Part shown: positions 13,201-24,420 of the stretch, piece after piece
Numbering within the stretch: the stretch's first letter is position 1
Layout: each line of letters begins with the position of its first letter
Assembly: GCA_963082875.1 (NCBI GenBank)
Contig: OY720097.1
Coordinates: forward strand, 6,642,501 to 6,706,500
DNA: 64,000 nucleotides
Direction: 5' to 3'
Origin: Corella eumyota
Lineage: Eukaryota > Chordata > Ascidiacea > Phlebobranchia > Corellidae
Position numbers and translations under genes: made by a program
The notes under the pieces: model-generated
What the model was told of the DNA's origin: nothing
The model's database searches: none
Seen by the model: the letters and a program-made list of their open reading frames with translations, nothing else

Positions 13201-14859
13201 AAAAAATCTAATTAAATAAAAACTAATCTTCAGTCTTAATTTTTGGTGATTAATTTAGGAAACTTAAAATTAATACTAGATGCTTTCTGCTAGGCAAAGT
13301 CATACTATTGATTTTAAAGCATCTACATTAAATACAATTTTACAATTAAGTCATACATAATTTGATTTTAAAAATTTCAAAAGCTTTGGATTCAAACCCT
13401 ACAGAAATTTAATTTTTTTTAAAAAAGGTAAAAATAATACCTCTTCATCTGCAAATTCTAAATCTAAAAAGTTTGTAGAATTAAGGTTTTCAAAATCCCA
13501 AATACCTCCTCGTGCACCCAAAACAAATTTATGGCCATTGTAGGTTTTGTTTTTTAACTTAATTTCCAAGTCACTAAAAACAAGATAATCAACGATTTTT
13601 ATTAACAACTGTTTTTTAAGGCTTAAAAAATAAATCATCTTTTTATTAAAGTTGCCATTAAAAACAGAAATATTTATATACAGTAAGTAGGCTTTTCAAA
13701 TAAAATGTTTCTAGGGTCCTACTATTCACCACACAGGACTACACAGGACCACACAGGACTACACAGGAACACACAGAACTACACAGGACCACACAGGACT
13801 ACACAGGACCACACAGGACCACACAGGACCACACAGGACTACACGGGACCACACAGGACTACACAGGACCACAAAGAACAATAAATTTCTCACACAGAAT
13901 AAAAAAATAAAATACGAAATCCTGTGGACTTTTTTTTGTCTTTAGGGCAACCAAGAGCATTTCCCAAAAGAGGGTAAGGGCTGAGGTTAATAAAAAGTGT
14001 CTTAAAGTTGGTATTTGGTTTTTAACCAAATAACTGTATCCCCAAATAAACAGTCAACGAGTTCTGTGTGGTCCTGTGTGGTAATTAGCATGACTTTCAC
14101 TATCATAACACATGATCCTTACCTAAATGCTTTGTTCTTATGCAAACTATTTGTTAGTTTAAGTAAGCCAGTAGCAAGTCCATCATCTCCAGAACCCAAA
14201 TTTTTATTATTTTCTGAAATATTGGAATCAGAATTTTGTTGTGAGGCTTTCAAGTGAGAATAAGCTTTTTGAAGCTCGTTGTGTTGAAGTTGTAGCTTGA
14301 CATATTGATTTCGCAAAAGAGTAAGATGACCCTTTGTCTTTGTTAGTTCATCTAAATGTTAAAAAGGAAAAAAATATCAAAATTAGCAATAACAAAATTA
14401 ACTCAACATGGGTATCACTAAAAAAAGGGAGTGGAGGAAGATAAGCATTAAAAGGGGTGGAAAAAAAGCTCAAGGAAAAGTATTTTTCAGTCATTTTTAG
14501 TTAGTGGTGAAAATTGTCAATGCTTCATGGAAATTTTTAAATGCCTTTTAGTATTGACATTTTTTGCTGCTTGATAAAAGTGACTGTAAAATATATTTCC
14601 TTAAGCCTCTCCTCCCCTTATTTTCTCTATTTAGCCCTTGTTTTAGTATTGTTCACTCAACATTGTTTCAGAAATTAAAGTCAGAAAGTGCATTTTGCAG
14701 AAGGGGTTAATGGAAAATGTATTATTGTCAGCAAGGTAAGATGGTGAAAACAATAATTTTTTTTATATGTTTAATAACACAAGTTTAGTTACCGGTAACA
14801 CTGCCAATACTGCTACTGCTTGAAAAATCTGTTGCTCCATTTTGAAAATTTGAATTCAT
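4212..14859 (-). CDS. ANKFY1: Rabankyrin-5 (ankyrin repeat and FYVE domain protein)
   Basis: Endosomal Rab5 effector that binds PI3P through a C-terminal FYVE finger and acts in macropinocytosis and early-endosome traffic. I can place about 24 exons. N-terminal coiled coil (14123-14351, LLRNQYVKLQ); BTB domain (13441-13573, FSDLEIKLKNKTYNGHKFVL, continuing into 13021-13145); long ankyrin-repeat array from about 12150 to 5507, including KGNNPLH-like units and AILKREPGAAEQVDKKGRNF; the conserved block VATKQLLFRLLDILNKEPPW; then the FYVE finger (4212-4421) with RKHHCRHCGR and the expected cysteine pairs. My exon sum is about 1,200 residues, against about 1,170 for the vertebrate protein. The first exon (14793-14859) is short and starts at an ATG preceded by a possible splice acceptor, so a further 5' exon is possible. 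No frame breaks seen. Confidence 0.95.
4455..4734 (-). mobile_element. tRNA-derived SINE, copy 3
   Basis: Nearly full-length copy. On the minus strand the head is CCGGCAGCGTGGTGTAGTGG, with box B GGGTTCAATCC, and the end is CCCACATCGAGGATAAAGAT followed by a TA-rich tail. It lies in the intron before the ANKFY1 FYVE exon, sense orientation. Confidence 0.9.
6155..6218. repeat. Short tandem repeat, 3 x about 23 bp
   Basis: Three adjacent copies of a unit near GTTAATAAACATTTACAG plus four or five T-rich bases, differing by a few substitutions. The repeat abuts an ANKFY1 splice acceptor (exon edge at 6152), so the first copy contributes the polypyrimidine/AG end of that intron on the minus strand. 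Confidence 0.8.
8285..8500 (+). mobile_element. tRNA-derived SINE, copy 4 (old)
   Basis: Plus-orientation diverged copy. Box-B-like GAGTTCGATTCC, the CACTCTTAAGTAAGGTTCTT body motif and the ACTGCCAAAGGAACTCGAGA motif are recognisable. The 5' tRNA head is eroded. It lies antisense in an ANKFY1 intron. Confidence 0.78.
13731..13872. repeat. 10-bp minisatellite, about 14 units
   Basis: Uninterrupted array of a 10-base unit, ACACAGGACY, where the last base is mostly C or T. A few units carry single changes (AC at the end, AGAACT, CGGGACC). It lies in the ANKFY1 intron between the coiled-coil exon and the BTB exon. About 185 bases further on (14060-14083) there is a short run of the same unit on the opposite strand. 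Confidence 0.95.
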
Positions 14860-15489
14860 ATTTTGCTGTAACTGTGAAAGTTATTTTTAAAAAATATTCA
14901 AAAGTAAAGCTTCTAACAATAAAAAAAGCAACACCTATCCATTTTCTGTTAATTTTAACTAAATTATGTTTCTAGAAAACAAACAGATGAAGTAAGATTA
15001 GAAAAAAATTGTTTTTGTCAGTTTGTTGGTTAAAAAAGTCGTTAAAAAAAAACTACGTAAAACCGATATTTGTCTATCTTATGTACATCACTACATTAAC
15101 TTTAATTTTTTGTTGAAAAGTTATTATACCAGTCCAGCATGTATCTCATTTATTTTTTTAAGGTTTCTCTAATTTTTGTAAAGCTTTGACTAAAATTAAT
15201 TATTAAACGGGGAATTTCCCACATTTTTCGACTTTTTAGTTTTGTTTATCCTCTGATTAAAATTAAATATTTTTTATACCAACTGATCATTAGGTACATG
15301 AGGAAAATAGTTTAAAATTTAAAAGAAACTGCTTGAAATTTTAAAAATGCGGCATTGTTACATTCATTTTCATTAGCTGTTGTATTTGCTAAGCACATAG
15401 TTTTGAAACAATTAAATGCTTTTTTCAAATACGAAGAGTTGTCAAAAATTAATTTTTTTTATTTTTAACTAATACAGTATTATTGTAGT
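14860..15489. other. Intergenic, SLC17 3' end to ANKFY1 5' end
   Basis: About 630 bases of AT-rich sequence. It should hold the ANKFY1 promoter and perhaps a non-coding first exon, and the 3' end of the SLC17 gene. No convincing core promoter motif or ORF was seen. Confidence 0.55.
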
Positions 15490-17550
15490 TTAATATTTAT
15501 TTTCACACAATTTCATTTTCTTGCCACGGGCCCAGTTCTGAATATCAGCAGAAGCAAGAAATAGATATGATGCAGTTCCAACTACAAATCCTGCAGTTGT
15601 TGTCCAAAATACTAATCTCCATTGCATTTGGTCATTCTTAAAGTTGAATAAAAAAAAGTATTATGCAAAACTACAAAGTTGTAAACATGTCTTACCCCTT
15701 TTAGCAAAATAAAACCAGCAATTTGAGGAGCCAAAAATCCACAGCAATTGGCAGCAGTGTTACATAGGGAGTAAATAATACCAGCATACCTAGGTGCAAT
15801 ATCTATAACATTTGCTTCACAACCAGGAACTTCAAACAAAATAATTTATTATGCTTAAAAACAAATACAATTTTAAACTTATCTAAAATTAATATGAAAT
15901 ATAACCTGCAAATCCCAAAAAAGTTATAGCTAAGCAAAATAAAATGACTGCCGCTTTGACGTTGCATCCTACATAACCTGCTAGTACGATACAAGCTCCC
16001 CCAAGTAAAACAATGGTTTGGTTAATTTTTCGTATAGCTAATGTAGACAGCCACCCCTTTGAACGTATCACATCAGACAAATAGCTTACAATGTTCATAG
16101 TAAACCATTTAAGAACATATGGCACTGCTAAATAAACTCCACTCTATATAACAAAACTTGATATCATCATCAAACTAAAAAGCATTGCCTGTTGTAAAAC
16201 TTAAATAGGAGAACTTTCTTACGATTGCAATATTGAAGTTAAGTATGGTAGCCATGTATGTTGGTAACATTGTACATAGAACGTAATCCCCATAAGTACC
16301 CGATACGATACCCAAAACACAGGCTAACAGGGGCCCCGAAGTAAAGATTGATTTCCAAGGAATATTTTCTGTTTCTGCAGTCTAAACATTGTAAACACGT
16401 GTAAAACATCAACAACAAATAGTACTTTTAAACAGGCCGTATTTATAGGATTTACTTCATAATTTAGATTTTCCAAGTTAATGCTTTCAGTGATATAGGA
16501 CTTTTCTTGTTTTGATATTCTTGGATGAGTTGACGGCTCGTCATAAATAATCCAAAACCACAACACTGTCCAAAGAAAGGCAACAGCGCCTAGGAACAGA
16601 AGGGGCAAAATAAATACCGTTTTACGTATTTAATATGTTGCTTTTTTTCGTGAAATTACCTGTAAAGTAAAAAATAGCTTCCCAGCCCCATTGTGAAGCT
16701 ATTTCGCCTGCTACCGCACATATAAAAACTGTGCCTAAAGTTGCGCCAGAAACTGAAACTGAATTCAAAAACGTTCGTTCTTGTGGGGGAGCCCATTTGG
16801 ACCAAACTCCTACGGCAGTGGGAAAGGTGACGCCCTGCAACAAAAGTCAGTAAACATTCCAAAAAATATATACATAAACAAAACAAGAAATATATACATA
16901 TAGCTATACTAAACCTGAAAGAGTCCAAGTAAAATTCGCAACGCTACTAACAGTTTAAAGTTTATATATGCCACTGTTGGAATCAAGACAGTTATTAACG
17001 AACTAAGAAGCAGTGCAGTGCCCATAACCAGTTTAAACCCGAACTTTCTGGCCAACCATGCGCCCGGAATATTTGAAATAACATAACCATAAAAATAAGC
17101 TCCAATGACGAGACCTTGTTCAGCCGAATTCCATGTAAACACTCCGTTCTACAAAAAAATACTGTAAGACACTATTAATAAAATAACAAAAATAAGTTTG
17201 TAATGAAGACTTTAGTGGGTTAAGCACCGTTATGGGGGTTGTATAGTTGGATGATTTTGGACATATTTCGGTAGTGTTTTCCACTCTAGCGTAAGAGGTT
17301 GTTGCATTCACCATAGCTACTATAGCTATGTTTATGTTGTTGCGAGTCGAATACATATTGAATAGACCAAGTGCACACATTATAGCTAGAATGTATCTCG
17401 ACTTTACATTAAATCCTGGTGTAGGGTTCTAAAAGTAATGTTACAATAGAATAATATAAACATATTTGATGATTCTCTTTGTCCTTTATGCAGATTATAA
17501 TATTGTTAAATATTAAAATAACTTACTTCTTTTATTGTTGATAACTTCAT
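15490..17550 (-). CDS. SLC17: SLC17-family anion transporter (sialin/NaPi/VGLUT-like), intact copy
   Basis: Major-facilitator transporter of the SLC17 family (organic anion or phosphate/sialic acid/glutamate transport, substrate not deducible). Visible exons on the minus strand: 17527-17550 (MKLSTIKE), 17228-17428 (STRNNINIAIVAMVNA, the family's TM1 and first lumenal loop with N-glycosylation sites), about 16917-17150 (FTWNSAEQGLVIGAYFYGY, then NIPGAWLARKFG), about 16661-16837 (GVTFPTAVGVWSKWAPPQER), about 16454-16590, about 16222-16381, about 15906-16143 (LKWFTMNIVSYLSDVIRSKG), about 15694-15830 (DIAPRYAGIIYSLCNT) and 15490-15637 (ASADIQNWARGKK, stop at 15490-15492). WxPxxER and APRYAG are family hallmarks. 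One donor is the weaker GTGCTT. It is the only undamaged member of a four-copy local cluster. Confidence 0.88.
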
Positions 17551-18429
17551 TCTATTCAAATTTTAATCCACCGACAATATTTATTAAACCTGAACTTAAC
17601 ATAAACAAGTTCTTAAAATAAAAATGCAGAATATAAAAAGCAAAACATATACCGTTGTTTAATTTAAACAGTTAATAACATAATATAAATTAATTCCTAA
17701 TGCACTTAACAAAATATGAATATTTTCCTATGTCTGCCAGCATATGAACTGACGACGATGACGTCGTGCGTTACGTGACTTGCGAGCGTAGGAACTTTCC
17801 CTATTTACAATATTTTAACTATAAAACCCCGATATTTTAAAAACTACTTGACCAATTTTAAAAATAATAATATTCTCGCGCAAGTTGAAAAAAATCCAAC
17901 CAAATTAAAAAGAAACTCTGCAACCACATCATTTCTTTAAGTATTTGTATGGTGCTTTGACTAAAATTGTACATTTAAAGTTATTAGATATAGGTAATAA
18001 GGCAGGCCATAAAGCCGCTGCCCGTATTCAATGTTTTGCTGATCATCTACACAATTTTTAACTTGTTTTGCTATCTTCTTACTGAACGTTTTATGTGAAA
18101 TTTACACCTGTTTTTTCATTAAAGCAACAAAATTGTACAGTTTCAAAAAAAACTATATATAAAGGTTTGCCGCAAAAACCATTTCTGTGAAATTTTTTTT
18201 TATAGTTTTGCAGCTTATCAGCACAAACTATTTTAATTTTAAACCACCAAACTATAAACTGTTGTTAAATAATATTTATGTCTATATTTCTTAAAATTGA
18301 CAAAAAAACACATGTTAGACTTAAGAAAAATTAATCGATTTTTACCCGGAAGAAACATGATACAAAAAGGATACTTATATTATTTTAATATTCACATACT
18401 TGTAATGTTTAGTTTTCTTCTTTTTGTAA
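17551..18429. other. Intergenic, upstream of the intact SLC17 gene
   Basis: About 880 bases with no recognisable gene. The only notable feature is the CRE-like cluster at 17759-17779, annotated separately. The rest is AT-rich. Confidence 0.55.
17759..17779 (-). promoter_or_regulatory. CRE-like element upstream of the SLC17 gene
   Basis: TGACGTCG followed closely by TTACGTGAC, in a GC-richer patch about 210 bases upstream of the SLC17 start codon. TGACGTCG differs from the CREB/ATF palindrome by one base. Placement fits a proximal promoter, but no TATA or initiator was assigned. Confidence 0.35.
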
Positions 18430-18830
18430 TTTAATGTTTTCGCTATCAAGAGCATTTGGTTCTAAACCTGGCACTGCAGTATATAAACAAAATTAAAGCA
18501 CCTAAACACAATTTTAGTCCTTTAAGATAAAGTTATACTTTACCCTGATAAAATACTAATTAGCCTTTTAAACATTTATTAAAAGTTTATTCTAACCCAC
18601 AATTTCCAGATTAACAAGTGTCAAACAAAAAAACATAAAAGTTACTTGTGCGTTGCACCCTACATAGCTCGCAATAAAAATACAAATTGCAGTTCGAAGT
18701 AGACAAAATGCTTCGCAAAATTTTGGTACAGCGAATGTTGACAGCAAGCCTTTATTTTGGACCACATCAGAAAGGTAGGCAATAAAAGTAACTGTGCACC
18801 ATTTAAAGAAACATAAAACAGCTTACAAAA
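18430..18830 (-). pseudogene. SLC17 partial copy (two exon fragments)
   Basis: On the minus strand 18830-18620 encodes a piece equivalent to the SLC17 exon with the YLSDV motif: FKWCTVTFIAYLSDV, then GCNAQVTFMFF. A second patch at about 18480-18430 encodes VPGLEPNALD and then runs into unrelated sequence where the family should continue IAPRYAG. No other exons of this copy were found, so it is a truncated duplicate. It is closer in sequence to the 21.7-22.0 kb copy (shared FIAYLSDV and GCNAQV) than to the intact gene. Confidence 0.8.
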
Positions 18831-19239
18831 CGTTATTTTAACAAGTTATATATAATATGTATTAATTTGTTTATAACAGATTAAAAGAAAACATATTTTA
18901 TTTCTGCAGATTCGAACTTCCCAAGTACTTTCCCAAACGAAAAATTAAATAAATCATTTATATTTTGTTGTAATGCACATATGATAGTGCGAGTAATTTA
19001 TTTTTATATTTTAGGCTTACAATCTTCTTAATTAATTTTATAAGTACTTTTTTGTTTTACCAAGGCTATAGAGTTAACTTTTGGTTAAAGTGTTTACTTT
19101 ATTATTCTAGCGGAGCCTCTTAAGTTTGATTTTTAAGCTTAGCTAAGTTTACTAATATAATTTTTTTTCTAGATACTAACATTTTATTTTTAATATGCAC
19201 TTTTTATTATAGGCCTTACACTTTTTAATAACAAATATT
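18831..19239. other. Spacer between SLC17 remnants
   Basis: About 400 bases of very AT-rich sequence with no ORF, repeat or exon-like similarity that I can see. Confidence 0.5.
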
Positions 19240-20627
19240 TTACAATTTTTCAGTAAGATCACAATTTTCGCTCAACAAATTTTTTTCGTGAAATTTTCCT
19301 TTTTTGCCGCGAGCCCATGGTTGGATATCAGCAGAGGCAAAAAAGAAAAACACCAAAGTTCCAAATGCAAATACCCCTGTTGTAGTCCAAAATAATATTC
19401 TTCACTAAGATAAGTTGTTCTAAAAAGGCAAAATATACAACTTGTATAACCTCCTTAAAATACAAAAATTGCCTAATTCGATTCACAGCCAAATTACAAA
19501 AAATTGATGCAACTTATTACGACAATTAAAATCCAGCCTGTAATTTTAGAGCGGGCAATCTTCTAGTATAATAAAAAAAAACTTGCTATACCCCTTTGAG
19601 TAAAATAAAACCAGCAATCTGCGCAGCTAGAAATCCACAAAAATTTGAAGCAGTGTTACATATCGAGTAAATGATGCCAGCATATCGAGGGGCAATATCA
19701 AGAGCATTTGGTTCTAAACCTGGCACTATAAAACCAAAAAAGCAAAACATAACATTTAGATTTAAACATGTACTAATAAAACTTTTGATATTTAAAAGTT
19801 CTACAAGGTTAATCTCACATAGAAATCCCAGAAAAGTAAGTGCCACGCAGAAAAGAGGGAAGACCATTTTTCCCAAGCTCCAATGACGGTAGGAAAAGAC
19901 ACACCCTATAGTTAATAATGCACAGAATAATGCCTGTATGCTTGTAAAGTTTAAAAAACGGTATAATATAAAAACCTGTACAAATCCAAGCAAAATCTTT
20001 AATGCCACAAGAAGTTTGAAGTTTACGTAAGCCACTGTTGGAATTAATAAAGTAAGAAAAGAACTTATGAGCATTGCGGTGCCTAAAACCAGTTTAAACC
20101 CGAACTTTCTGGCCAACCAGGCACCTGGAATATTTAAAATAATGTAGCCATAAAAATAACATCCAATAAGAAGACCTGGTTCAGCTGAATTCCATGTAAA
20201 CATTCCATTCTAAAAATGTACAAAACAGAAAAGCAAAATGAATTAGGCAATAAATAATCAAGTTTATTAATAAACATTCTGTTTTTGCTTACCGTTATAG
20301 GTCTTGTAAAGTTGGCAGATTGGGTTTCTGGACATACTTCGGTAGTGTTTTCAACTCTAACGTAAGAAGTTATTGCATTCACCATAGCTACAATAGCTAT
20401 GTTTATGTTGTTGCGAGTCGAGTACATATTGAATAGACCAAGTGCACACATTATAGCTAGAATGTATCTTGTCTTTAAATATAATCCAGGTGTAAAGTTC
20501 TAAAAATATTGTTACATTAGAATAAAATAATCTAAAAGTCTTGATGGCTTTGCTGGCCTTGCAGTTGCAGATAATAATAATACTAAACATCAAAATAACT
20601 TACTTCTTCTATTGTTGAAAACTCCAT
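19240..20627 (-). pseudogene. SLC17 pseudogene with internal deletion
   Basis: The first three exons are preserved: start MEFSTIEE at 20627, then CALGLFNMYSTRNNINIAI, then FTWNSAEPGLLIGCYFYGY with NIPGAWLARKFG. The next exon begins GVSFPTVIGAWEKW, then at about 19865 jumps straight into the end of a later exon (CVALTFLGF) in another frame. The rest of exon 4, exons 5-6 and most of exon 7 are gone, removing several membrane helices. The APRYAG exon follows (19593-19730, EPNALDIAPRYAGIIYSICN) and then the last exon (19240-19410), where the QWR-like start is replaced by an in-frame stop before ILFWTTTG. The late exons and splice sites still look good, so a shortened transcript could exist, but not a normal transporter. 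Confidence 0.85.
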
Positions 20628-20999
20628 GTTATCCAAAAAACAGTTTTTAATTAACTTAAACTTTACACAAAGTTCTTAACATGGAAATAAAAGCAAAACG
20701 TATAACAAGGTCTTATATAATTTGTAAATAACATCAGGTTAATTAATTTCAACATACTTAAGTTAATAAACAAATCTGAAAATTTAACTATATGTACAGC
20801 ATGCTATCAGTAAAATTTTAGCATGTTTTAACAGTTAAATGATTTCGGCCACATTTCAAATGTAAACACACATTTACCTTGTAAAAATACATGTTATACC
20901 CCAACAGAAAGTAACCATCTTTCACCAGGAAAAAACATAAAAAAGGAAACATTAAATTATTGCCACATTGCTATATTTGTAGTGTTCAGTATTTCCTCT

Positions 21000-22401
21000 T
21001 CCTGCAATTAATTCCCCTTACCACGAAATCCTTACACTGGTAATCAGCAGATCCGAAAAAAAAAAGTCAAAGTTTCAAATACAGATACCCCTGTTGTAGT
21101 CCAAAATACAATTCTTCACTGAGATAAGTTGTTCTGAAAGTTGATGGTATAAACAAAAATGTATTAAGTGAAATATCGATAAAAATATAGCATAATACAT
21201 TTTTTTTATATATATCTTTATCCTCGATGTGGGAAAGTCGAATGCGCGACTTAAACATAGAGTAACATAAGTTACTCCGACCCAGTCTCGAGTTGCCTGT
21301 GGCAGTTTGGGATATTATAGATTATAATTGCCCAGTAACTATGCTGCTGATTAAGTGCTGGCTCAACAGGAGTTCATACCGTTTATAGCGCCTTACTCAA
21401 AGACGCTACAGCATGAGATCAATAAAGATTGAACCTACGACCGCATGGTGGTGTAGCAAGTGTTCTTACCACTACACCACGCTGCCGGTGATCATATCTT
21501 ACCCCGTATAGTAATATAAAACCAGCAATCTGCGGAGCCAAAAACCCGCAAAGATTTGAAAAAGTGTTGCATATCGAGTAAATGATACCAGAATATGGAG
21601 GAGCAATATTATGAGCGTTTGGTTCTAAAGTTGGCACTCCAACATTCAAACAATATTAAAGCATCTAAATACAACTTAAGTCCTCAAGTTAAGGTTATAC
21701 TTTATCTTAATAAAATACTAATTGGCCCATTAAACTTTTATTAAAAGTTTGTTCTAACTTACAGTTTCAAGAATAACAAGTGCAAAGCAAAAAAACATAA
21801 GAGCTACTTGTGCGTTGCACCCTACATATTTCGCTATTAAAATACAAATTGGTGTTCCAGTTAAACCAAATCCTTCGCAAAGTTTTCGCACAGCTTCTGT
21901 TGACAACCAGCCTTTAGTGCGGGCTACATCAGAAAGATATGCAATAAAATTCACAGTGCACCATTTAAGGAAATATGGAACAGCCAACGAAACGCCACTC
22001 TAGAAGCAACAAAGCATAAAAAGATTAATAAACCAATCAATAACAAATGTTTTCGTTTCTTACTACTTATCAAAGCTTTACCAATGCAATATTGAAGTTT
22101 AGTATGGTAGCCGTGTAAGTTAGTAACAGTGAATATAGCACATAGATACAATACGCTGCTGCAAAACGAGCTACTACAAGAGCTATTATTGGCACCGAAA
22201 AACATATTGATTTTCATGGTATACGGTCATTGTTTTTTACCTTAATGTTTAGTTGAAGTCGTAGGCCTACTTTATAATTTTTATTCTCCTGTCTTATGCT
22301 TTCAGTAATATAAGTTTTTTCTTGTTCCGATATTCTTGGATGCTCTAACGGATCGTGAATAAATATAAACCACAGCACAGTCCAATGAAAGACACTGGCA
22401 C
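21000..22401 (-). pseudogene. SLC17 partial copy lacking its first four exons
   Basis: Equivalent of exons 5-9 only. 22270-22401 (VLWFIFIHDPLEHPRISEQE), 22085-22230 (a TGA stands where the intact gene has the Trp of IPWKS; ends TATILNFNIAL), 21763-22001 (VPYFLKWCTVNFIAYLSDVA), about 21500-21645 (NIAPPYSGIIYSICNT; the family APRYAG is changed to APPYSG) and a frame-broken last exon at 21000-21136. A SINE (21209-21489) lies between the last two exons. No N-terminal exons were found between here and the NHL gene, so this copy was probably truncated when it arose or soon after. Confidence 0.82.
21209..21489 (-). mobile_element. tRNA-derived SINE, copy 5
   Basis: Near-consensus copy, head CCGGCAGCGTGGTGTAGTGG on the minus strand, tail at 21209 in a TA-rich run. 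It is inserted immediately next to the APRYAG-type exon of the truncated SLC17 copy. Confidence 0.9.
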
Positions 22402-22743
22402 CTAAAGACAATCAAAAAAGTTTGCAAATAAAAAAACGCAAAACTTGGTACCTCTTCTATGTAGTTAATTTAAAAATTAAATGCCTTTAACTTGAAATAA
22501 TAAATTTGTTAAATATCGCTTTGTGTAACTTACCATTTTACGTACTTTAGTTAATGTATAATCTTTGGGTAGGCCTCTACAGCCATTATCTCAAAGTACA
22601 TTTATTCCATTTAGCACAATTGGTGTTTAATAAAGTTATATAAGCAACATTTTTAACTGTTTAGGTTCAAGAAAACATCTGAATTGTTATAGGAAATGCA
22701 ACATAGCTTGTAATTTCCGCTAGCATTGCTAAAAATTGTTAGG

Positions 22744-24319
22744 AATGGGTTTGTGGGACAAAATTAACAGAGTTAACGAGCCAGGTACAGGGCTACGTCA
22801 GTTTGAAAATGCAAGAGGGTTAACTTTATCAGACACAAGCAAAACGATTACTATTTCTGAAATCAACAACAAACGAATTCAGGTCAGATTGTATTTGAGT
22901 TACAAAAAAGTAGTTAAAAACATTTGATTTAAGGTACTTCAGTAACCGTGACTGACTACTAGGATTACAAAAACAAGCATTTTCAAATCTTCACTAGCAG
23001 CAAACAACATTATCCATAAATTATAACGCCCTTTTTAAGTTAAAGTTTGTGTTAAGGTTCTGGACAGTACAGGCCAACATATTCACAGATGGCCCATTGA
23101 AATAAATGGAACCTATCCATGCCCATTAGATGTTGAACGAGTAAATGAAAATGTATTGGCTTCAGTTGTTGGTGGGTATGCCGCCTTATGGCAGTGCCCA
23201 GACGTCACAGGTATATTTATTTTGTGGTTTTAACTAAGGGAGGGCAAACAAAAACGAACTGCTAGCAAAATCATGAAGCGTAACGACTTTAGATATTTGG
23301 CTTGAGCATTTTTAATTTTAAACATATTCGAAATTATATGTAACCTTAAAATATAGCCAAGTTTTTACACTTTACTAAAGTCTTTTTTTGTTTTAACTTT
23401 AACTTACACACTCGACTTTTATATTTCGAAGACTTTTCCGGAGTGGAGGTAAAACTTTTAAAAACGTTTGGTGGCCGCGAAATGGTGTTCCCGCGAGCGA
23501 TTGTTCAAAACAGCAAGGAACAATTTCTCGTCAGTGATGTAGGCAAACATCGAGTGACGTTGCACGACAAAGAAAACGATCAAATTATAAGAAGCTTTGG
23601 TAGGCTATGTTTAATTTTGCATCCTGAATATACGTAAAAAATCATGACTTATTTAAAATTTTGCATTACTAAATTTAACAAAGTCGTTCAAACAATTCTT
23701 ATTAAACATATAAATTTTTTTTAGGCTCATTCGGTGATAAAGACAACGCACATTTTAATTGGCCGTACTATATGTGCATTGACGATAAGCAAAGACTGGC
23801 GGTTTCGGACTCACACAATCAATGTGTCAAGTTGTTTGATTCAAAAACCCTTGAATATATCAGTTGTTTTGGAAAGGATAAATTCACCTGCCCACTAGGA
23901 GTTTGTTGCAGTGTGGAGAAAGGGTAAGTTTTAAACATTTTTTTAATGTTTTAGCATATTTATATTTGTATGTACAGGCTATAGCTGAAAAGTCCTCCAT
24001 AAAAACAATGATAAATCTGTAATTTTTCAAAGCCATTTGCACTATCGAACAATATTTTAATTATTTGTAGTTTTACGTAGCTTAACTTAAAGCTTGTAAT
24101 TTTGACGATGGTTTAATAATGTTAATCTGTTTTAGTTCGTTTTTTGTAAGCGATTACGATAGCAAATCATTACTTCGATTTTCATTGGACGGAAAATTTA
24201 TGGAATACGTCGATAAATCAATGGACGAGATAGCAAACCAACTTGCTTTCTTCAAAAACGGAAACCTTGTTGTTTCAAATTACAATGGATTTACAATTTA
24301 CGAAGAAAACAAGAGTTAA
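22744..24319 (+). CDS. NHL-repeat beta-propeller protein
   Basis: Five exons: 22744-22882 (MGLWDKINRVNEPGTG, then TITISEINNKRIQ), 23057-23210 (VLDSTGQHIHRWP), 23432-23599 (FPRAIVQNSKEQFLVSDVGK, then HRV), 23725-23933 (FNWPYYMCIDDKQRLAVSD, then NQCVKLFD) and 24136-24319 (FFVSDYDSKSLLRFSLDGKF, stop TAA). The repeating pattern (P..I..D....L.VSD..NH.V..FD..G) is that of NHL blades as in TRIM-NHL proteins. The sum is about 290 residues, enough for roughly five to six blades and nothing else: no RING, B-box or filamin domain. The start is the ATG at 22744; the bases before it (TTGTTAG) would serve as a splice or trans-splice acceptor, so a 5' exon or spliced leader is possible. Function unknown. 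Confidence 0.8.
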
Positions 24320-24391
24320 TGTTATGCAAGCGTATTAGGCTTCAACATTTTGGCATTACCTAAATGCAGCTCGTAATCACTTCATCATGAT

Positions 24392-24397
24392 AATAAA
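24392..24397 (+). terminator. Poly(A) signal of the NHL gene
   Basis: AATAAA 73 bases after the NHL stop codon, the first canonical signal downstream. Confidence 0.6.
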
Positions 24398-24414
24398 AAT
24401 TTCAGAAACCTTTT

Positions 24415-24420
24415 TTTATT
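24415..24420 (-). terminator. Poly(A) signal of the first esterase gene
   Basis: AATAAA on the minus strand about 92 bases past the esterase stop. It lies 18 bases from the plus-strand NHL signal, so the two convergent transcripts probably overlap at their 3' ends. Confidence 0.5.

Noticed and set aside
13731-13872. CRISPR-like direct repeats
   Set aside because: Units are contiguous with no spacers, in a eukaryotic intron; it is a minisatellite.
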